DNA from: Heloderma charlesbogerti
Taxonomy: Eukaryota > Chordata > Lepidosauria > Squamata > Helodermatidae
Length of the DNA stretch: 64,000 nucleotides
NCBI GenBank assembly: GCA_026122225.1
Contig: JANEZZ010000404.1
Span: forward strand, 372,001-436,000
Direction: 5' to 3'
Below are positions 46,434 to 58,761 of this stretch, piece by piece (within the stretch, counting starts at the first letter, position 1; every line of letters starts with the position of its first letter). Below the pieces are notes generated by a model. That model made no database searches, had not been told where the DNA came from, and was given only the letters and a program-made list of their open reading frames with translations. The position numbers and the translations under genes are program-made.

Positions 46434-49400
46434 TTTCTATACCGCCCAATGGCCGAAGCTCTCTGGGCGGTTCACAAAAATTAAAACCAAACAACACACA
46501 ATAAAACAATTTAAAATATATAGAACATTAAAACCACAATATAACAATACAACCACAATAAAACCTAGCAGCAGTACAGGAGTTTAAAATACAGATTTAA
46601 AACAGCAAAGATAAAAATTGAGAAAGCTAAAATGCTAAAATGCCTGGGAAAATAAAAAGGTCTTCACCTGGCGCCGAAAGGAGTACAATGTAGGCGCCAG
46701 GCGAACCTCACTAGGGAGCTCATTCCAGAGCCGGGGTGCCACAACAGAAAAAGCCCTCCTCCTAGTAGCCACCCGCCTCACTTCCTTTGGCAGGGGCTCA
46801 CGGAGAAGGGCCGCTGATGATGATCTTAAGGTCCGGGCAGGCACATATGGGAGGAGGCGATCCTTCAGGTAACCTGGCCCCAAGACGTTAAGGGCTTTAA
46901 ATGTTAACACCAGCACTTTGAATCGGGCCCGGAAATGGACTGGCAGCCAGTGCAGCTGGAAAAGTACTGGCGTAATATGAGCTCGCAGGCCAGTCCCTGT
47001 TAACAATCTTGCTGCCCTATTTTGGACCAGCTGAAGTTTCCGGACCGTTTTCAAAGGCAGCCCCACGTATAACGCATTGCAGTAATCCAGACGAGAAGTT
47101 ATCAGAGCATGGATAACTGTAGCAAGGCTATCTCTGTTCAGATAAGGGCGTAGTTGGTATACCAGCCTAAGCTGATAAAAAGTGCTCCATGCCACTGAGT
47201 TCACCTGTGCCTCAAGTGACAGTTCTGGATCCAAGAGCACCCCCAAACTACGAACCTGATCCTTTAGGGGGAGTGCAACCTCCTCCAGAACAGGTTGAAT
47301 ATCACCTAGCTGGGCAGACGAACCACCCACTAACAGTACCTCTGTCTTGTCTGGATTGAGTTTCAGTTTATTGGCCCTCATCCAGTCCATTACCGTGCCC
47401 AGGCACTGGTTCAGAACAGCCACTGCCTCACCTGGTTTTGATGAGAAAGAGAGGTAGAGCTGGGTGTCATCCGCATATTGATGGCACCTCAGCCCACACC
47501 TCCGGATAACCTCCCCCAGTGGTTTCATGTAGATGTTAAACAGCATGGGGGATAAAATAGAGCCCTGTGGAACCCCATGGCACAATTGCCATGGCACAGA
47601 GCAATAATCCCCCAGCACCACCTTCTGGAATCGGCCATCCAAGTAGGAGCGGAATCACTGTAGTGCAGTGCCTCCAACTCCCAACCCAGACAACCTATCC
47701 AGAAGGATACCATGGTCGATGGTATCGAAAGCCACTGAGAGGTCCAGGAGAATCAACAGGGTCGCACTCCCCCTGTCCCTCTCCCGGCAGAGGTCATCCC
47801 ACAGGGCGACCAAGGCAGTTTCCGTTCCAAAACCAGGCCTGAAGCCCGATTGAAATGGATCTAGATAATCCGTTTCATTCAACAGTGCCTGGAGCTGTCC
47901 TACAACCACCCGCTCAAGCACCTTGCCCAGGAAGGGGATGTTGGCCACTGGCCTATAATTGTTAACATCCTCTGGGTCCAGGTTAGGCTTTTTCAGGAGT
48001 GGTCTAATTACTGCCTCTTTTAAAGCAGCAGGCACCACTCCCTCTCTCAAGGAGGAATTTACAACCTCCTGGACCCAGCCGGACAACCCCTCCTTGTTTG
48101 ATTTAATAAGCCATGAAGGGCAAGGGTCAAGCACACAAGTGGTCGATCGGACTTGGCCAAGCACCTTGTCCGCATCCTCAGGCCTCAGTAACTGAAACTC
48201 ATCCAATAAAACTGGACCAGACGGTGCTCTGAACGCCTCTACCAATGGAACTGCATTAATGGTGGTGTCCAATTCATGACAAATCTGAGCGACTTTATCC
48301 TCAAAGTGCCGTGCAAACTTGTCACAGCGTGCTACCGAGGGTTCCACCGTCTCTCCCCCTGGCCCAGAATGTAACAGGCCACGAACCACTTGGAAAAGCT
48401 CCGCTGGACGACACTGAGAAGATGCAATGCTGGTGGAAAAGAACTGCCTCTTTGCCACCCTCACCGCCACAGAGTAGGCTCGATAGTGGGCTCTTACCTG
48501 TGTTCGGTCAGACTCAGCACAAGTTTTCCTCCACCTGCGTTCTAGCCGTCTCCCCTCTTGCTTCATTGCCCTCAGCTCAGGTGTATACCAAGGAGCTGGC
48601 TGGGCTCTGCTCAGAGGGAGAGGGCGCTTGGGCGCGATCGTGTCAACCGCCCGAGTCATCTCTGCATTCCACAGAGCGACCTGGGCTTCGACAGGAGCAC
48701 CAGCCATACCAGCAGGAAAATCCCCCAGAGCCCTCTAGAATCCATCGGAATCCATTAATCTCTGGGGGTGGACCATTTTAATAGGTCCCCCACCCTTGCA
48801 GAGGGGAAAGGCTGCCAGAAGTCTAAACCTCAGCAGGAAGTGATCTGACCATGACAAAGGGACAGATGTTAATTCCTCCACTTTCAGATCACCATCCACC
48901 TGCCCAGTCGAGAAAACCAGATCAAGCGTGTGTCCTTTTATATGCGTTGGGCCGATGACATGTTGGGACAGCCCCATGGTTGTCATGGTGGCCATGAAGT
49001 CCTGAGCTGCCCCGGATGCAGCAGCCTCGGCATGGAAGTTGAGATCCCCCAGGACCATCATCCTGGGGGTCCTCAACACCAAGTCCGAGACCACCTCCGT
49101 CAGCTCAGGCAGGGAGTCTGATGGGCAGCGGGGTGGGCGGTACACCAACAGAATCCCTAATCTGTCCCGGGTACCCAACACAAGGTACAAACACTCAAGA
49201 TCTGCACTCGAATGAGCAGGAAGCCTGGAGAGGGAGATTGAATTCCTATAGACCACGGCAACCACCCCTCCCCGACCCTCAAGTCGGTGTTGGTGCTGCA
49301 CTGAGTACCCAGGAGGGCACAGCTGGGAGAGAGTGACCCCTCCCAGTTCCCCCACCCAGGTCTCAGTAATACATGCCAGGTCAGCCCCCTCATCCACAAT

Positions 49401-49560
49401 CAAATCATGGATGAGGGAGGTCTTATTTTGGGCCGACCTGGCATTCAGCAGCAGCACCACCAGACCCGAGGGCAGACTGGTAAGGCTGCCAGGAACCATC
49501 AGGTTGGGGGAAGAACCAGAAGAGGGGACAGCTGTAAGGTGTCTACCCCCTCTTCTCCTC
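46385..49560 (-). mobile_element. L2 LINE, long copy with nearly open ORF2
   Basis: The tail is a long (TTTA)n array at 46385-46437, followed by the terminal hairpin ccgcccaatggccgaagctc/tctgggcgg and a 3' UTR up to 46634. ORF2 covers 46635-49499. About 60 bases upstream of the first Met remain before similarity cannot be followed, so ORF1 and the 5' UTR are missing. Two shorter L2 3' ends of the same subfamily are at 14640 and 21556. Confidence 0.93.
46635..49499 (-). pseudogene. L2 ORF2: endonuclease-reverse transcriptase with two stops
   Basis: A single minus-strand frame of 955 codons is broken only by TAG at 48737-48735 and TGA at 47657-47655. The endonuclease shows LLLNARSAQNKTSLIHDLI, ADLACITETWVG, GGVVAVVYRN, LLVYRPPRCPSD, MVLGDLNFHAE and SWSDHFLLRF. 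The RT has NNYRPVANIPFLGKVLERVV, DPFQSGFRPGFGTETALVAL, LILLDLSVAFDTIDHGILL, GVPQGSILSPMLFNIYMKPL and the catalytic YADDTQLYL, then a complete C-terminus with DYCNALYVGLPLKTVRK. The TGA replaces the Trp expected before FRSYL; the TAG is consistent with a C-to-T change of a Gln codon. Without those two codons the domain set is complete. Confidence 0.93.
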
Positions 49561-49599
49561 AGCTGGCTTCATAAGATGCCTTATGAAGCATCTGAGCCT

Positions 49600-52558
49600 T
49601 ACTGTACTGCTAGGGTAATCCTACTGTGAGGTGACCAATGCCTGTTTGTTACTTACATTAGTAGCTTGCAGAATGGGTTCAACAGTGATAGGGAGCCTTC
49701 TTCTTGCACCTCTCACCATCCTTATATTATTTTCTTCTGTCACTACAAGGTAAGACTGAATTCAGGTTTTTTATTCTGGATTTTGAATTGCACCTTCATA
49801 AATGAGACAATCATTCAACACCGCACTGAGATTTCCATCAGCAGGCATGTTTTGGGGGTTGCTTTCTAATATGAGATGTTTGGTTGTGATAGAATGGATT
49901 TGGAGTCTGAAAGGAAAATATTCGTTCTCTACCACATTGAGATTTCCACCAGCACGCATATTGCAGGACCTACCCATGGTTGCTTTGGATCTTGAGATGC
50001 TTGTGCATGGTGAAAATAAACAGTTTTGGTGGTACGGTGTTGTAGTTTAAAAGAAGTGATAAGTGGAATCTTCCAGCATTCTCCTTGTTGTTTCAAATAG
50101 CATCTTCCCAACATCACGTCAACCCAGAAAAGATATGTGGATTCAGGTTTGTGAGCTCAATTGTCTAACTTTATATTCTATGTAAGTCTCTGTGAGCACC
50201 TTTTAAAAGGCCGACGGTACTGCTTTACAAAAATACCTCAATTTAATAAATTTAGCAACTTATGGGAGCAGTCGCTGTAGAATGTGGATCTGAAGGGAGT
50301 GGTGAGGCTGTGTCTTTGGCAGACCCAGCCAGGCAACTCTATGGCCTTTTAGGCCCTTCAGTTGGTAACCTGCAGGGGCACCTGCCTCATGAAGCAAATG
50401 GGCACGTGAAAAACAGCTATTATGGTCTGCCAGTTTGTTGGTCTATAGTAGTCCGGGGTCCAGACTTCTTCAGAAGGGGGAATAGTGTTATGTGGTCGGG
50501 ATCAGTATAAATTATCTCCAGGGCTCCCTTAGTCAGTGCCTCTTATCACAAAGAGACTGAGGATTTCCCCCAGCTCTGTAATTCTTAAGTTACTAGGCCT
50601 GTTGAAAATATATTTTATAACTTAAGGAGGAAAACAGTGAATACTCTTTTAACTTATGAAATGAATGAAAACATGCCACACAAGCAGTCTTAAGATATGA
50701 ATGGTTTATAAAGAAAAGTAAATGCAAAAGAACATCAGATACAGAAGGAAAATGTGAAACACGTAATGATTAAAAAAGAAAATCCATGTGTTCACTATGC
50801 AAAATACACTACAGTTTAACTGTTGCTAAGACCTATTAAAAAAAACAACGTTAGTAGGCCCAAAACAACGTTAGTAGCCCGGCAGCACTTTGAATTGTTA
50901 CTTAGCTCTGCTTAAACTTCCATCACTCCAACTAGTTAAATGCAGCGTTCGAAGCTTTCAACATTATAGCACTATGGTCCAAACTTTTAGAGAAAAGGAA
51001 GGGAGCGGGTGGGCGGGGGGGAGACTAAAAGGAAAGCAGAGATCTGAAGACCGGGCCTTCATGGACCCAGAGGAAGGTTGGAAGAGACCTCTCTTAGAAT
51101 CCAGGGTGTAGAACTCAGCAAAGTCCAGGTAGGGAAAATTAATCCAGGTAGAAAGTGAATAAAATATTTTAAAATATAAGGTGTTGTGAAGCCCAAGCTT
51201 CACCAGCGAGCAAAATAAAATAGCAGGCGAAAACTACACCAAGCTGCTGAGAGATAGGTGCCTGGCTCAGAGAAACTGCCTTGGCGAAAGATAGCCCAAA
51301 ATAGTCTCAAAGCCAAGGGAGAACATGTTCAAAAAGGGAAAAGCAGACTCTTCTTCTCCCCAAAGGGAGGCAAGAACCAGGCTGAGTGCCAAAAAGCTCT
51401 CAAAACAAACCAAAATCTGCTAAAAAAAGTTCACAGTTAAAACAACGGTAAAAATTAAGCAAGCCAGGTTGGAACAAATGTGGGTCTTGTGTTTTTCACA
51501 GGGTGCTGTTGCTTTCTTTAATCCCCTGACACCCCTCCGTTTTCTGCTTTTTGATTGGCTCTTTTCCCTAGTTGCTAACTGGAAAATTTGATTCTGGATT
51601 GAGGAATGACATATTGATGGGCAGAAACCTGCAGGGGCAGTTTCTCATTGTTTTAGGCAGCTGATGTTACTCTAAGCCTTATCAGGGAACATGGGAATAC
51701 TCTGGACTCATGGAGTTGCTAGCTGCAGGGAGTAACAAATGTTGTAACCTTTTCTCATACTGGTCCATTGTTCCACGGCTTGACCACTGCTTTGTCAGCA
51801 CAATTGCCTGCTTCTCAGACTTCAAGCAACAAAACGTTCTGCCCACAAGGAAAGACAGGCCTGCATATGAACCAAAGTTTCACTCCCATTCCATTCCCTA
51901 GCTTCCTTCTAAGCCCTCTGTTCCCAGCACTTGAATCCAAAAAGGGACCTTAGTAACACAAATTATTAAGGCGAATGGGTGGGAGCTCAGACCAGTAAAC
52001 AGAAGTGGTGGGGTCCGGTCACGCTGAAGGGATGCGTACACACACGCGTATGTGCGAACACACAGGTCCACTGCTGCTGCAGCAGCTTTTCCTCCACGTG
52101 GTAGTTATTCCCCACCTCCACCGTCAACATTCTGAGCACCGCATTATGAGACTCCCATAGACTTTCATCATAAATTTTAAAAAAATTAAAATTAAGTAAA
52201 TTTAATAATAATAAAAAGAAATCCCATTCCACCAACTACAATATAAAGGGAAAACATCAATTTTTAAAATAAGGCGCCTAGAGTTTTTTCACAAATGATG
52301 GGCACAAAGAGTTGCCAACACATGTTTTCAGGAGCACTTTTGCGTAATTGAGTATTTATTTTTTTCTGTTAACTGCCTTTTCCCCCCTCAGTCTTTAACC
52401 AACTTCCTGAAATTTTCAGGTTATATAATATAGTAATTTATTTCTGGCACATGCAAATTGCAGGAAGTTTGGTGAAACCCTTTCAGTTTTATTAAGATTA
52501 AAACAAACCCCCCCCCTTATTTCCATTTAACATCATGGAACCCTTATTCAACTGATTG
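49600..52558. other. Intronic stretch, nothing firm
   Basis: No exon was found. A local duplication of gagatttcca(t/c)cagca occurs at about 49826 and 49939, and 'acaacgttagtag' repeats at about 50845 and 50865. The part 50550-51960 has the look of an old retroelement (long stretch without CpG decay pattern), but I found no ends or coding motif. Confidence 0.4.
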
Positions 52559-52559
52559 C

Positions 52560-52735
52560 TTTATCTATTGGAGCCACAACTGTGCCTCCAATAATACAAA
52601 CAAACAAAAAATAGCAGATACAAGCAGAGAGTTTTAAATACTTTAAAATGCCTGGTGAAATAAAAAGAAAAATTTTGCCTGGCAGCAAAAGAGAGCAAAG
52701 TTGGCACCAGGCATTTCTATATAATAGTGAAGCCA
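52560..52735 (-). mobile_element. Decayed L2 3' UTR fragment
   Basis: The words tttaaaatgcctggtgaaat, gcctggcagcaaaag and ttggcaccaggcatttct parallel the 3' UTR and end-of-ORF part of L2 (compare 46635-46700). No tail or coding frame survives. Confidence 0.55.
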
Positions 52736-53064
52736 TCTCACAACACCTGGTAGAGGATTGTAGTGACCAGCCTTGAGAATGTCCAGACATGTGGTGAGTC
52801 AACTGTTCACCTCATCTTAGTTCAACTCACATTCAGAATGTTTTCCAGGACCTGGTGATGAAGGTCAGAGCATTCACAAGGCCAGTCATTTACATCAAAG
52901 AAGTGATGTTAACTTCACCACTGAAAAATGTTGCATGGATTAGCTCTCTGACCTAGCATAGATTCGGGAGCCTGTAACAGGGGAGTGACTCAGGCCTCAG
53001 AGGGCCCAAGGAGGATGGACAGCACACTGCAAGGGAGTGGTAGGAAAGCTGCACAGGGTGCAAA

Positions 53065-53690
53065 ATATTATTATTTACATTTCTATACTGCCGAACAGCC
53101 AAAGCTCTTTGGGCAGTTTACAAAAGATGAAAACCTTAACAATACAATACAAAACATAATATATAAATATATTATTTACATACAAACTTCTTTTTAAACA
53201 CTCGACAATAAACATCCCAGGAACGATTAAAACCGTATCATATGCCGTCAAATGCCTGGGAGTAGAGGAAAGTCTTAACCTGGCACCGAAAGGATGACAG
53301 TGTTGACACCAGGTGGACCTCAGTGGGGTGGGCATTGCACAATGGGGGGGGGCACCACCAAGCAGGTCCTCTCCCTTGTTGTCATCTTCCATATCTTCCT
53401 TGGAGGAGGTACCTGGAGGAGAGCCTCACATTACAATCGTAGTGTACAGGTAGGTTCATACCGGAAGAGGCAGGTGTTTTGGTCCAAGCCATATAAGGTT
53501 TTATAGATCAAAACCAGCACCATGAATTGGGCTCAGAAACACACAGGCAGCCACTGCACACAGGCCAGAATTGGTGTTATATATTCAGACCTTCTAGTCC
53601 CCTCAAGCAATCTGGCTGCCACATTTTGCACAAACTGCAACTCCTCTTCTGAATGGTATTCAAGGGCAGCCCCATGCAGAGCACATTGAC
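53065..53690 (-). mobile_element. Decayed L2 3' part
   Basis: It opens with tttctatactgccgaacagc, caaagctctttgggcag, the L2 hairpin in mutated form. It continues with cctggcaccgaaaggatgac, gcaccaccaagcaggtcctc and ccatataaggttttatagat, which parallel 46680-47050. Multiple stops and indels show it is old. Confidence 0.8.
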
Positions 53691-53699
53691 CTAACTTTT

Positions 53700-54539
53700 C
53701 TCTGGCTAAGCTACTTTATGAGACCCTGGGGAGTCTATTATCATCTTTAGCCTGCGTGTGTGACTATATGTGATAATAGTGATTAACAAGAATTACAATA
53801 TGTAAATATGTACCCATTTAATTCTCCCACACCTTTATGCTAAGGCACAGTGGGATGGATACCCATCACAATTCTCTGGTTACTTCTAGAATTTTAATTA
53901 CCCTTTCCAAGTAAACCTAAACATCTCCCACCCAGTTCCAATGACATCATGATTCCAAAGCTATATAAAGCATTAAACAACCCATCATTCAAGCTCAAAG
54001 CTATGGAGGAAGCCAAAATCATAACAGACAGGACAATGGAATGTGGTAAAATCTTGAAAAGAACAGAAGCTGCTATTTTTGTCTTTCTTGGATAATGACA
54101 CATTGTTTTCCTTTGGGGTTGAATTTTAGATTGTTAATGAGCTGCAGCAGTTGAGACTTATGGAAATTTGGCAGCTATGGAAATATTTTCCCAGTTACTT
54201 TAAAGGTGGATATAAGGATTAGTTATGGCAGATGTCTGAAAACTGACTACTCTCCAGAAGAGAAGCTCTCATGAGATGCAGCAACTGGCTTGTTGAAGGG
54301 TGGCTCTTCTCACCTTCTTTTGTTTCCTGGATGCACTATTTGCAATTCAGAAATAAGATGCCTTTTTCCATTATTACCTTTGTAGAGTTCTGGCATTTCA
54401 ATTGGGCCTAAGATAGGGTTGAATGTACCTTCTCATTAAAGGTACTTAATGAGACTTGTCAAAAATGGGGCAGCCTCAATCACAGACCTGAAAGAAACCA
54501 AAATACTATCTGTCTACTAACTCCCTACCAACTACAGCA
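53700..54539. other. Intronic stretch, nothing recognised
   Basis: AT-rich noncoding sequence without an exon or bounded repeat that I can support. Confidence 0.45.
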
Positions 54540-54906
54540 TGTCGCAAGCACCAGACAGGCCGCTTAACAAGATCAGCCACGGATGGCCTTCTCTCGTCCC
54601 ATCAGCCAGGACAGCTAGACTGGTGGGGACGAGGGAGAGGGCCTTTTCTGTGGTGGCCCCCACTCTGTGGAACTCTCTCCCTAGGGAACTCCGCCATGCC
54701 CCCTCTTTAATGAGCTTCCACCATGCATTAAAAACGTGGTTGTTCAGGCAAGCATTTGGGGTGGGTTAGGGTATTTTAGAAAATGTTTTTATTGTAGAAT
54801 TTCATTGTTTTAAACTGTTTTTTTATATGCTTTGTACATCGCCCAGAGTGGCTGGGTAGACCAGTCAGATAGGCAATTAATAAATTAAATAAATAAATAA
54901 AATAAA
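54540..54906 (+). mobile_element. L2 LINE 3' end (second subfamily)
   Basis: The + strand encodes SARTARLVGTRERAFSVVAPT and WNSLPRELRHAPSLMSF, ending in FGVG and a stop. It is followed by the 3' UTR with hairpin gcccagagtggctggg and an AAAT-type tail. It is the same subfamily as the L2 nested at 41426-42070, in the opposite orientation, and is truncated further. Confidence 0.92.
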
Positions 54907-54949
54907 TAAAAAGCAGAGTGCTAGGGCATTTGCAAAGGAAATATATTCA

Positions 54950-55590
54950 GGGTGTCTCTACATTAAGCAAAAAATCCACATCCTTACCAGGGCTTTCTGC
55001 TTTCGGCTTCTTTGCCGAATTAGGATGGGCTCCTTTACATGGCAGACATGTGCTCCTTTACATGTGCCTCCCTCCCTCTCTGGCATGTGCGCAAAGGAGA
55101 GGGGTGGGGGGAGTTCTGTTTTCATCGCTTAACATGTGCTATAAGTCTGCAATCCTAGACACACTTACTTGGGAGTAAGCCCCATTGAACTTAATGGGGT
55201 GCTCTGATAAAACAGAGGATGTTGATTCTGAGGTTGGTGGGGTGGGAAATCAGACCTGTCTCCCTTTGTAGCAGGGAGGCATTTACCCTCTTCTCCCTCT
55301 GACTGGCCTGCAATTGAAAAATGTGCTCAAGCATTTACATGGCGGACACATGGTTTGAATCAAGGAAAGTCCTTCCTCGGCAAGTTTATAGCACTATGCC
55401 AGCATTACACACTGCTGATATGGTGCCATTAATTTTTATTACTAGCTTATCCCCGATCTGTTTGAAAGCGTTATAAAGGGGAAATGTGCGGGAGATCTCC
55501 TGAAGGCTGACGATGTCATGTAAAGGACCTGCAAATTTCTGTGAGTGACCAATCACGAGTGTTCAATAAATCGCTCGTGTGGAGATGCCC
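54950..55590 (+). mobile_element. Non-autonomous DNA transposon, 641 bp
   Basis: The ends gggtgtctctacattaagc and tcgctcgtgtggagatgccc are imperfect inverted repeats. TCA flanks both sides (54947-54949 and 55591-55593). The interior is noncoding and includes the 'cttacttgggagtaagcccc' motif. Partial copies are at 21420-22110 and 1376-1440. The terminal pattern GGG-TCT(C)-ACA and 3-bp duplication match the elements at 14973, 27387 and 56738. Confidence 0.75.
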
Positions 55591-55593
55591 TCA

Positions 55594-56653
55594 GAAGTGC
55601 ATGGGGAAGGCTGCCTAGCTTCAGCATGCCTAGATTCAGACAGCAACAGGAAAAGTTGGAGGTGGTGCCTCAAGGATTCAGGACATAGACGCATCATTCC
55701 AACAGGAAGGCTGTTTGACATTCTATCTTTGCTTCTACCCTACACCACCATGGGAAAGAAACACAAATTATGAGTGTTTAATATGTGTGCTCCAGTAACA
55801 TCAACATAAGGCCATAAACAACTGGAGGCATGCTGCATGGGCTGCAATTGGCCAGGGAAGTTCTGCCCCCACTGAGCCCCCTAGCTCCACAGTACTAAGG
55901 AGTGGTACCTCACTCATGGGCAAGTTGTTCTGGTGCAGGAAGGAGAAGGAGAATGTTGACTCTAACCCATGATTCAAAGCTCCATTCAAAGATAGGGGGG
56001 ACCTTCCAATCTAACCTGCCGTGTGATAACTAAAGACCAATGTGCTTCGGAGAAATTACAGTGAGTGACGTTATTTCCTGCCCTCCATTGCAATTTTGTA
56101 AAAAAATCAGCTGATATATTTAGATCCCAGACTTTTTTACTCTTGCCAGTTTTTGATTCGGGTGATTTGAAGAAGATCTCTGTTCCAAACAGGAATTAGT
56201 CATTGTTTAGATTTTCTTATGATTCCCGGCTGTTGTGGGGAGCTGCTGGAGTCGAATGAACTCTGTCCTGCTCCATGAGTGTGGTTGGATGCAGAGAATG
56301 AATCTCCATTCAAACACCCTCTATAGCATGATGTGAGGTAACAAATGAATCAGCAATAAGAACATGTCCAAATGTTAAGGAAATTGCAGACTCACCTGGA
56401 TGGGATGCTCAGTGCACAGGCAAAATCCAGGCAAGCAAGTCTAGAACACTTGCTGCCCCCTGCCAGCAGTTTCCCTAGTAAAACCCCACAAGGTATTTTA
56501 AATTCCCCTCAGTTTAAAGAATAGTTTGGTGTTAGATCTGCTGTGCTGGAGATTGTCTCCAGGGTGTGCACTCGCTGTTCATGTTTCAGTGAGTTTCCCA
56601 CCTGCAGCTCCCACCGAAGAGCCCATTGGAGTTCATACAGAAATTTGTAGACT
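55594..56653. other. Intronic stretch, nothing recognised
   Basis: No exon, RNA gene or bounded repeat was identified. Confidence 0.45.
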
Positions 56654-56737
56654 CATGGGGAGGGGACACAGCTCAGTGGTAGGGCCCACATTTTGTACTG
56701 CTGTGCCTGTGACTCTCTGCCAGTCAGAGGAGGCAAT
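56654..56737 (+). mobile_element. tRNA-derived SINE, left half, split by a DNA transposon
   Basis: The words ggacacagctcagtggtagg (A-box region) and ctctgccagtcagaggaggc, followed by aat, match the common squamate SINE with 'gctcagtggtagagca'. Part of the middle is deleted, including the B box. The SINE continues at 58131. Confidence 0.65.
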
Positions 56738-58130
56738 GAGCTTCTCCACACAGGCGTTTTTTCGTGTGGTTCTCATCCTCCAGTCACGGTATTTCCCGCA
56801 TGCAATCCACAACATTGTTGTCCTCCAGCAGCAGTCCTGCGTCTTCTCCCTGTTTTCCCTGTGACATTCTGTGGTATTTATGTGTGTGGAAAATGCCGTA
56901 TGTTTTTCACGTCGTGCCATCACACCACCACCACCTGCCCTGTACTTCTGCCACAGCGCAACAAGCCACTTTGTGTGGGTAGTTGTGGTTATGGTGACGC
57001 CGCCAGTGGCAACCATGGGGTAGGAGTGTCGCCCCACCTCTTTACCATTCCGCTATGGGCTGCCTGCAGAGCACGACTTGGTAGGAGCGTGCGAGCGCGG
57101 TAGAGCAGCACTGCCTCCTCCTCTCCTGTCCGGCACCTTGGCTGCAGCTGCCGCCGCATCCTCCTCCATTGCTCCTTCTTGCTTGCTCCCACCTCCACCA
57201 CCGATTTCCCTGGGAGGCCCAGCAGCTCTTACGATGGGATTGGAGCCCATGCATCAGTCTGCTCTGCTCAGCAATTGCTGCTTCCAGGCAAATCGGCTGT
57301 GGAGGAGGAAGGCAGGCAGGCAGGCAGGCAGGAGCACGGGAGTGAACTGGCAGCGTGTGAGGGACAGGAGCAAAATGGAGCCCAGCTGTGCTCAGCCTCC
57401 TGTCTCAGGGATGCCTAAGCAGATGGGCAGCAGCAGGGAGGGGTGGTGGTGTTGCAGTGGCTCCTACATGATGCAGGCAAATGTGAGCACATGCAACCTC
57501 TTTCCACTCAATCCCCTCTCCCGGTATAGACTCCAACGAGGAAAGTGCTACTGCTTGCTTTTACAACGGCATACTGTCTTACACACGTTGGGCAGGGGGG
57601 AGCCCTTCTGCTGCAGCCCTTGCTGATCCCATCAAGGCAGGCTTCTGGGCAAACAGGTGGTGGCAGGAAAGAAAGTGTCATTGAGTTCAGTGGGCCTTCC
57701 CTCCAGATAGCTGGGAGACCGCTAGGCAGCCTTAGTGCCTTTCGCTCGGAAGTAAATCTCGCTGAGTTCAAGGGGCCTACTCCCAAGAAGTCCTATTGTC
57801 TCTTCCACAGTGGCCACCTTTACTTGGAAAAAAGCGAGGCAGGGATCAGAGCGGAAGGGAAAAGCGGAAGCAAGGAAGCTGAAATGGAAAAATTCCACTT
57901 CATGCTGAGAGCGGGGAGGGCCTACGCCAGAAGGGGTGGACAGTGGGGATGGAATGCTGCTGACATCCGGTAACATCCCGCCAGGCTCCACCCACCAGTG
58001 TAAATGGCAGGTGGCGTTATGCAGTAAAAGAAAAACCAGCTGTGTAAAGAGCCGATTTAAATCCCGCAAAGACTCTCGAAGAAGGAGATGCTGTAAATCG
58101 CAGTATAAAAGCCTCTATGTGGAGAAGCCC
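56738..58130 (+). mobile_element. Non-autonomous DNA transposon, 1393 bp, inside a SINE
   Basis: The left end gagcttctccacacaggcgt and right end gcctctatgtggagaagccc are inverted repeats of about 20 bp. AAT is duplicated at 56735-56737 and 58131-58133. Joining the flanks at one AAT restores the SINE order 'cagtcag..g.aataactagactagat'-like, as expected for an empty site. The interior is GC-rich with (GGCA)n at 57305-57330; its open frames show no transposase motif. It groups by termini with the elements at 14973, 27387 and 54950. Confidence 0.78.
57305..57331. repeat. (GGCA)n microsatellite
   Basis: Six tandem GGCA units inside the DNA transposon at 56738-58130. Confidence 0.95.
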
Positions 58131-58190
58131 AATACTAGACTAGATAGATAAATGGTGTCACTTGGTTTAAGACAGCACCTTATAAGGTAA
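58131..58190 (+). mobile_element. tRNA-derived SINE, right half
   Basis: Continues the SINE from 56737: aatactagactagatagata, aatggtgtcacttggtttaa, gacagcacctta. These correspond to the known order 'aatactgagctagatggacc aatggtctgactcagtataa ggcagc'. Confidence 0.65.
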
Positions 58191-58640
58191 TGGCTGTATA
58201 TCCTCCACAGAAGTGAAGGAAATATTAGACAAATGTTCCTCTTCCCAGTATCCCCTTCAGCACTTGCATTCAGTGGTTTTCTCCATGGGGAACACTAAAT
58301 CTTCATTGGGGGCACTGCTTTCCAAGATCTAGTCTCTACTCTCACCCTCCACATTTTTCCTGTACAATTTGGTAACTCTTGCTTACCACATATGCAACTT
58401 TTTGCTATGGTTTCTTCCATCTTTTCCTGTCTTTACTTTTACCAGGCCCAATTCCAGCTTCACATTATATTCTAGCTTCATTTTACAGTATATTATTCTG
58501 TCCTTTGCTGGGAAAATCTCTTTTTCAATATCTCCACCCCCACCCCTCCACTTTTTTAAGGGAGCCTGTTTATTCATTCAGATTTTTTTTTCTTGAAATC
58601 ATCCAAAATGTTTCCTTCAACAGATCTATCATGCATGTCC

Positions 58641-58761
58641 TGTTGTTGTTGTTGTTGTTGTTGTTCAGTCGTTCAGTCGTGTCCGACTCTTTGTGACCCC
58701 ATGGACCATAGCACGCCAGGCCTTCCTGTCCTCTGCTCTCTCCTGGAGGGTGCTCAAGTTC
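58641..58761 (-). mobile_element. BovB LINE, 121-bp 3' fragment
   Basis: It begins with the inverted CAA tail (tgttgttgttgttgttgttg), then cagtcgttcagtcgtgtccg and accccatggaccatagcacg, which are the BovB 3' end. It is flanked by atcatgcatgtcc (58628-58640) and atcatgtatgtcc (58762-58774), a 13-bp duplication with one mismatch. It is a complete but severely 5'-truncated insertion, 182 bp upstream of an ITGA11 exon. Confidence 0.93.

Noticed and set aside
57078..57626. Open frame of 182 codons
   Set aside because: Ala/Ser/Pro-rich translation of GC-rich transposon interior (56738-58130); no domain and no start context.
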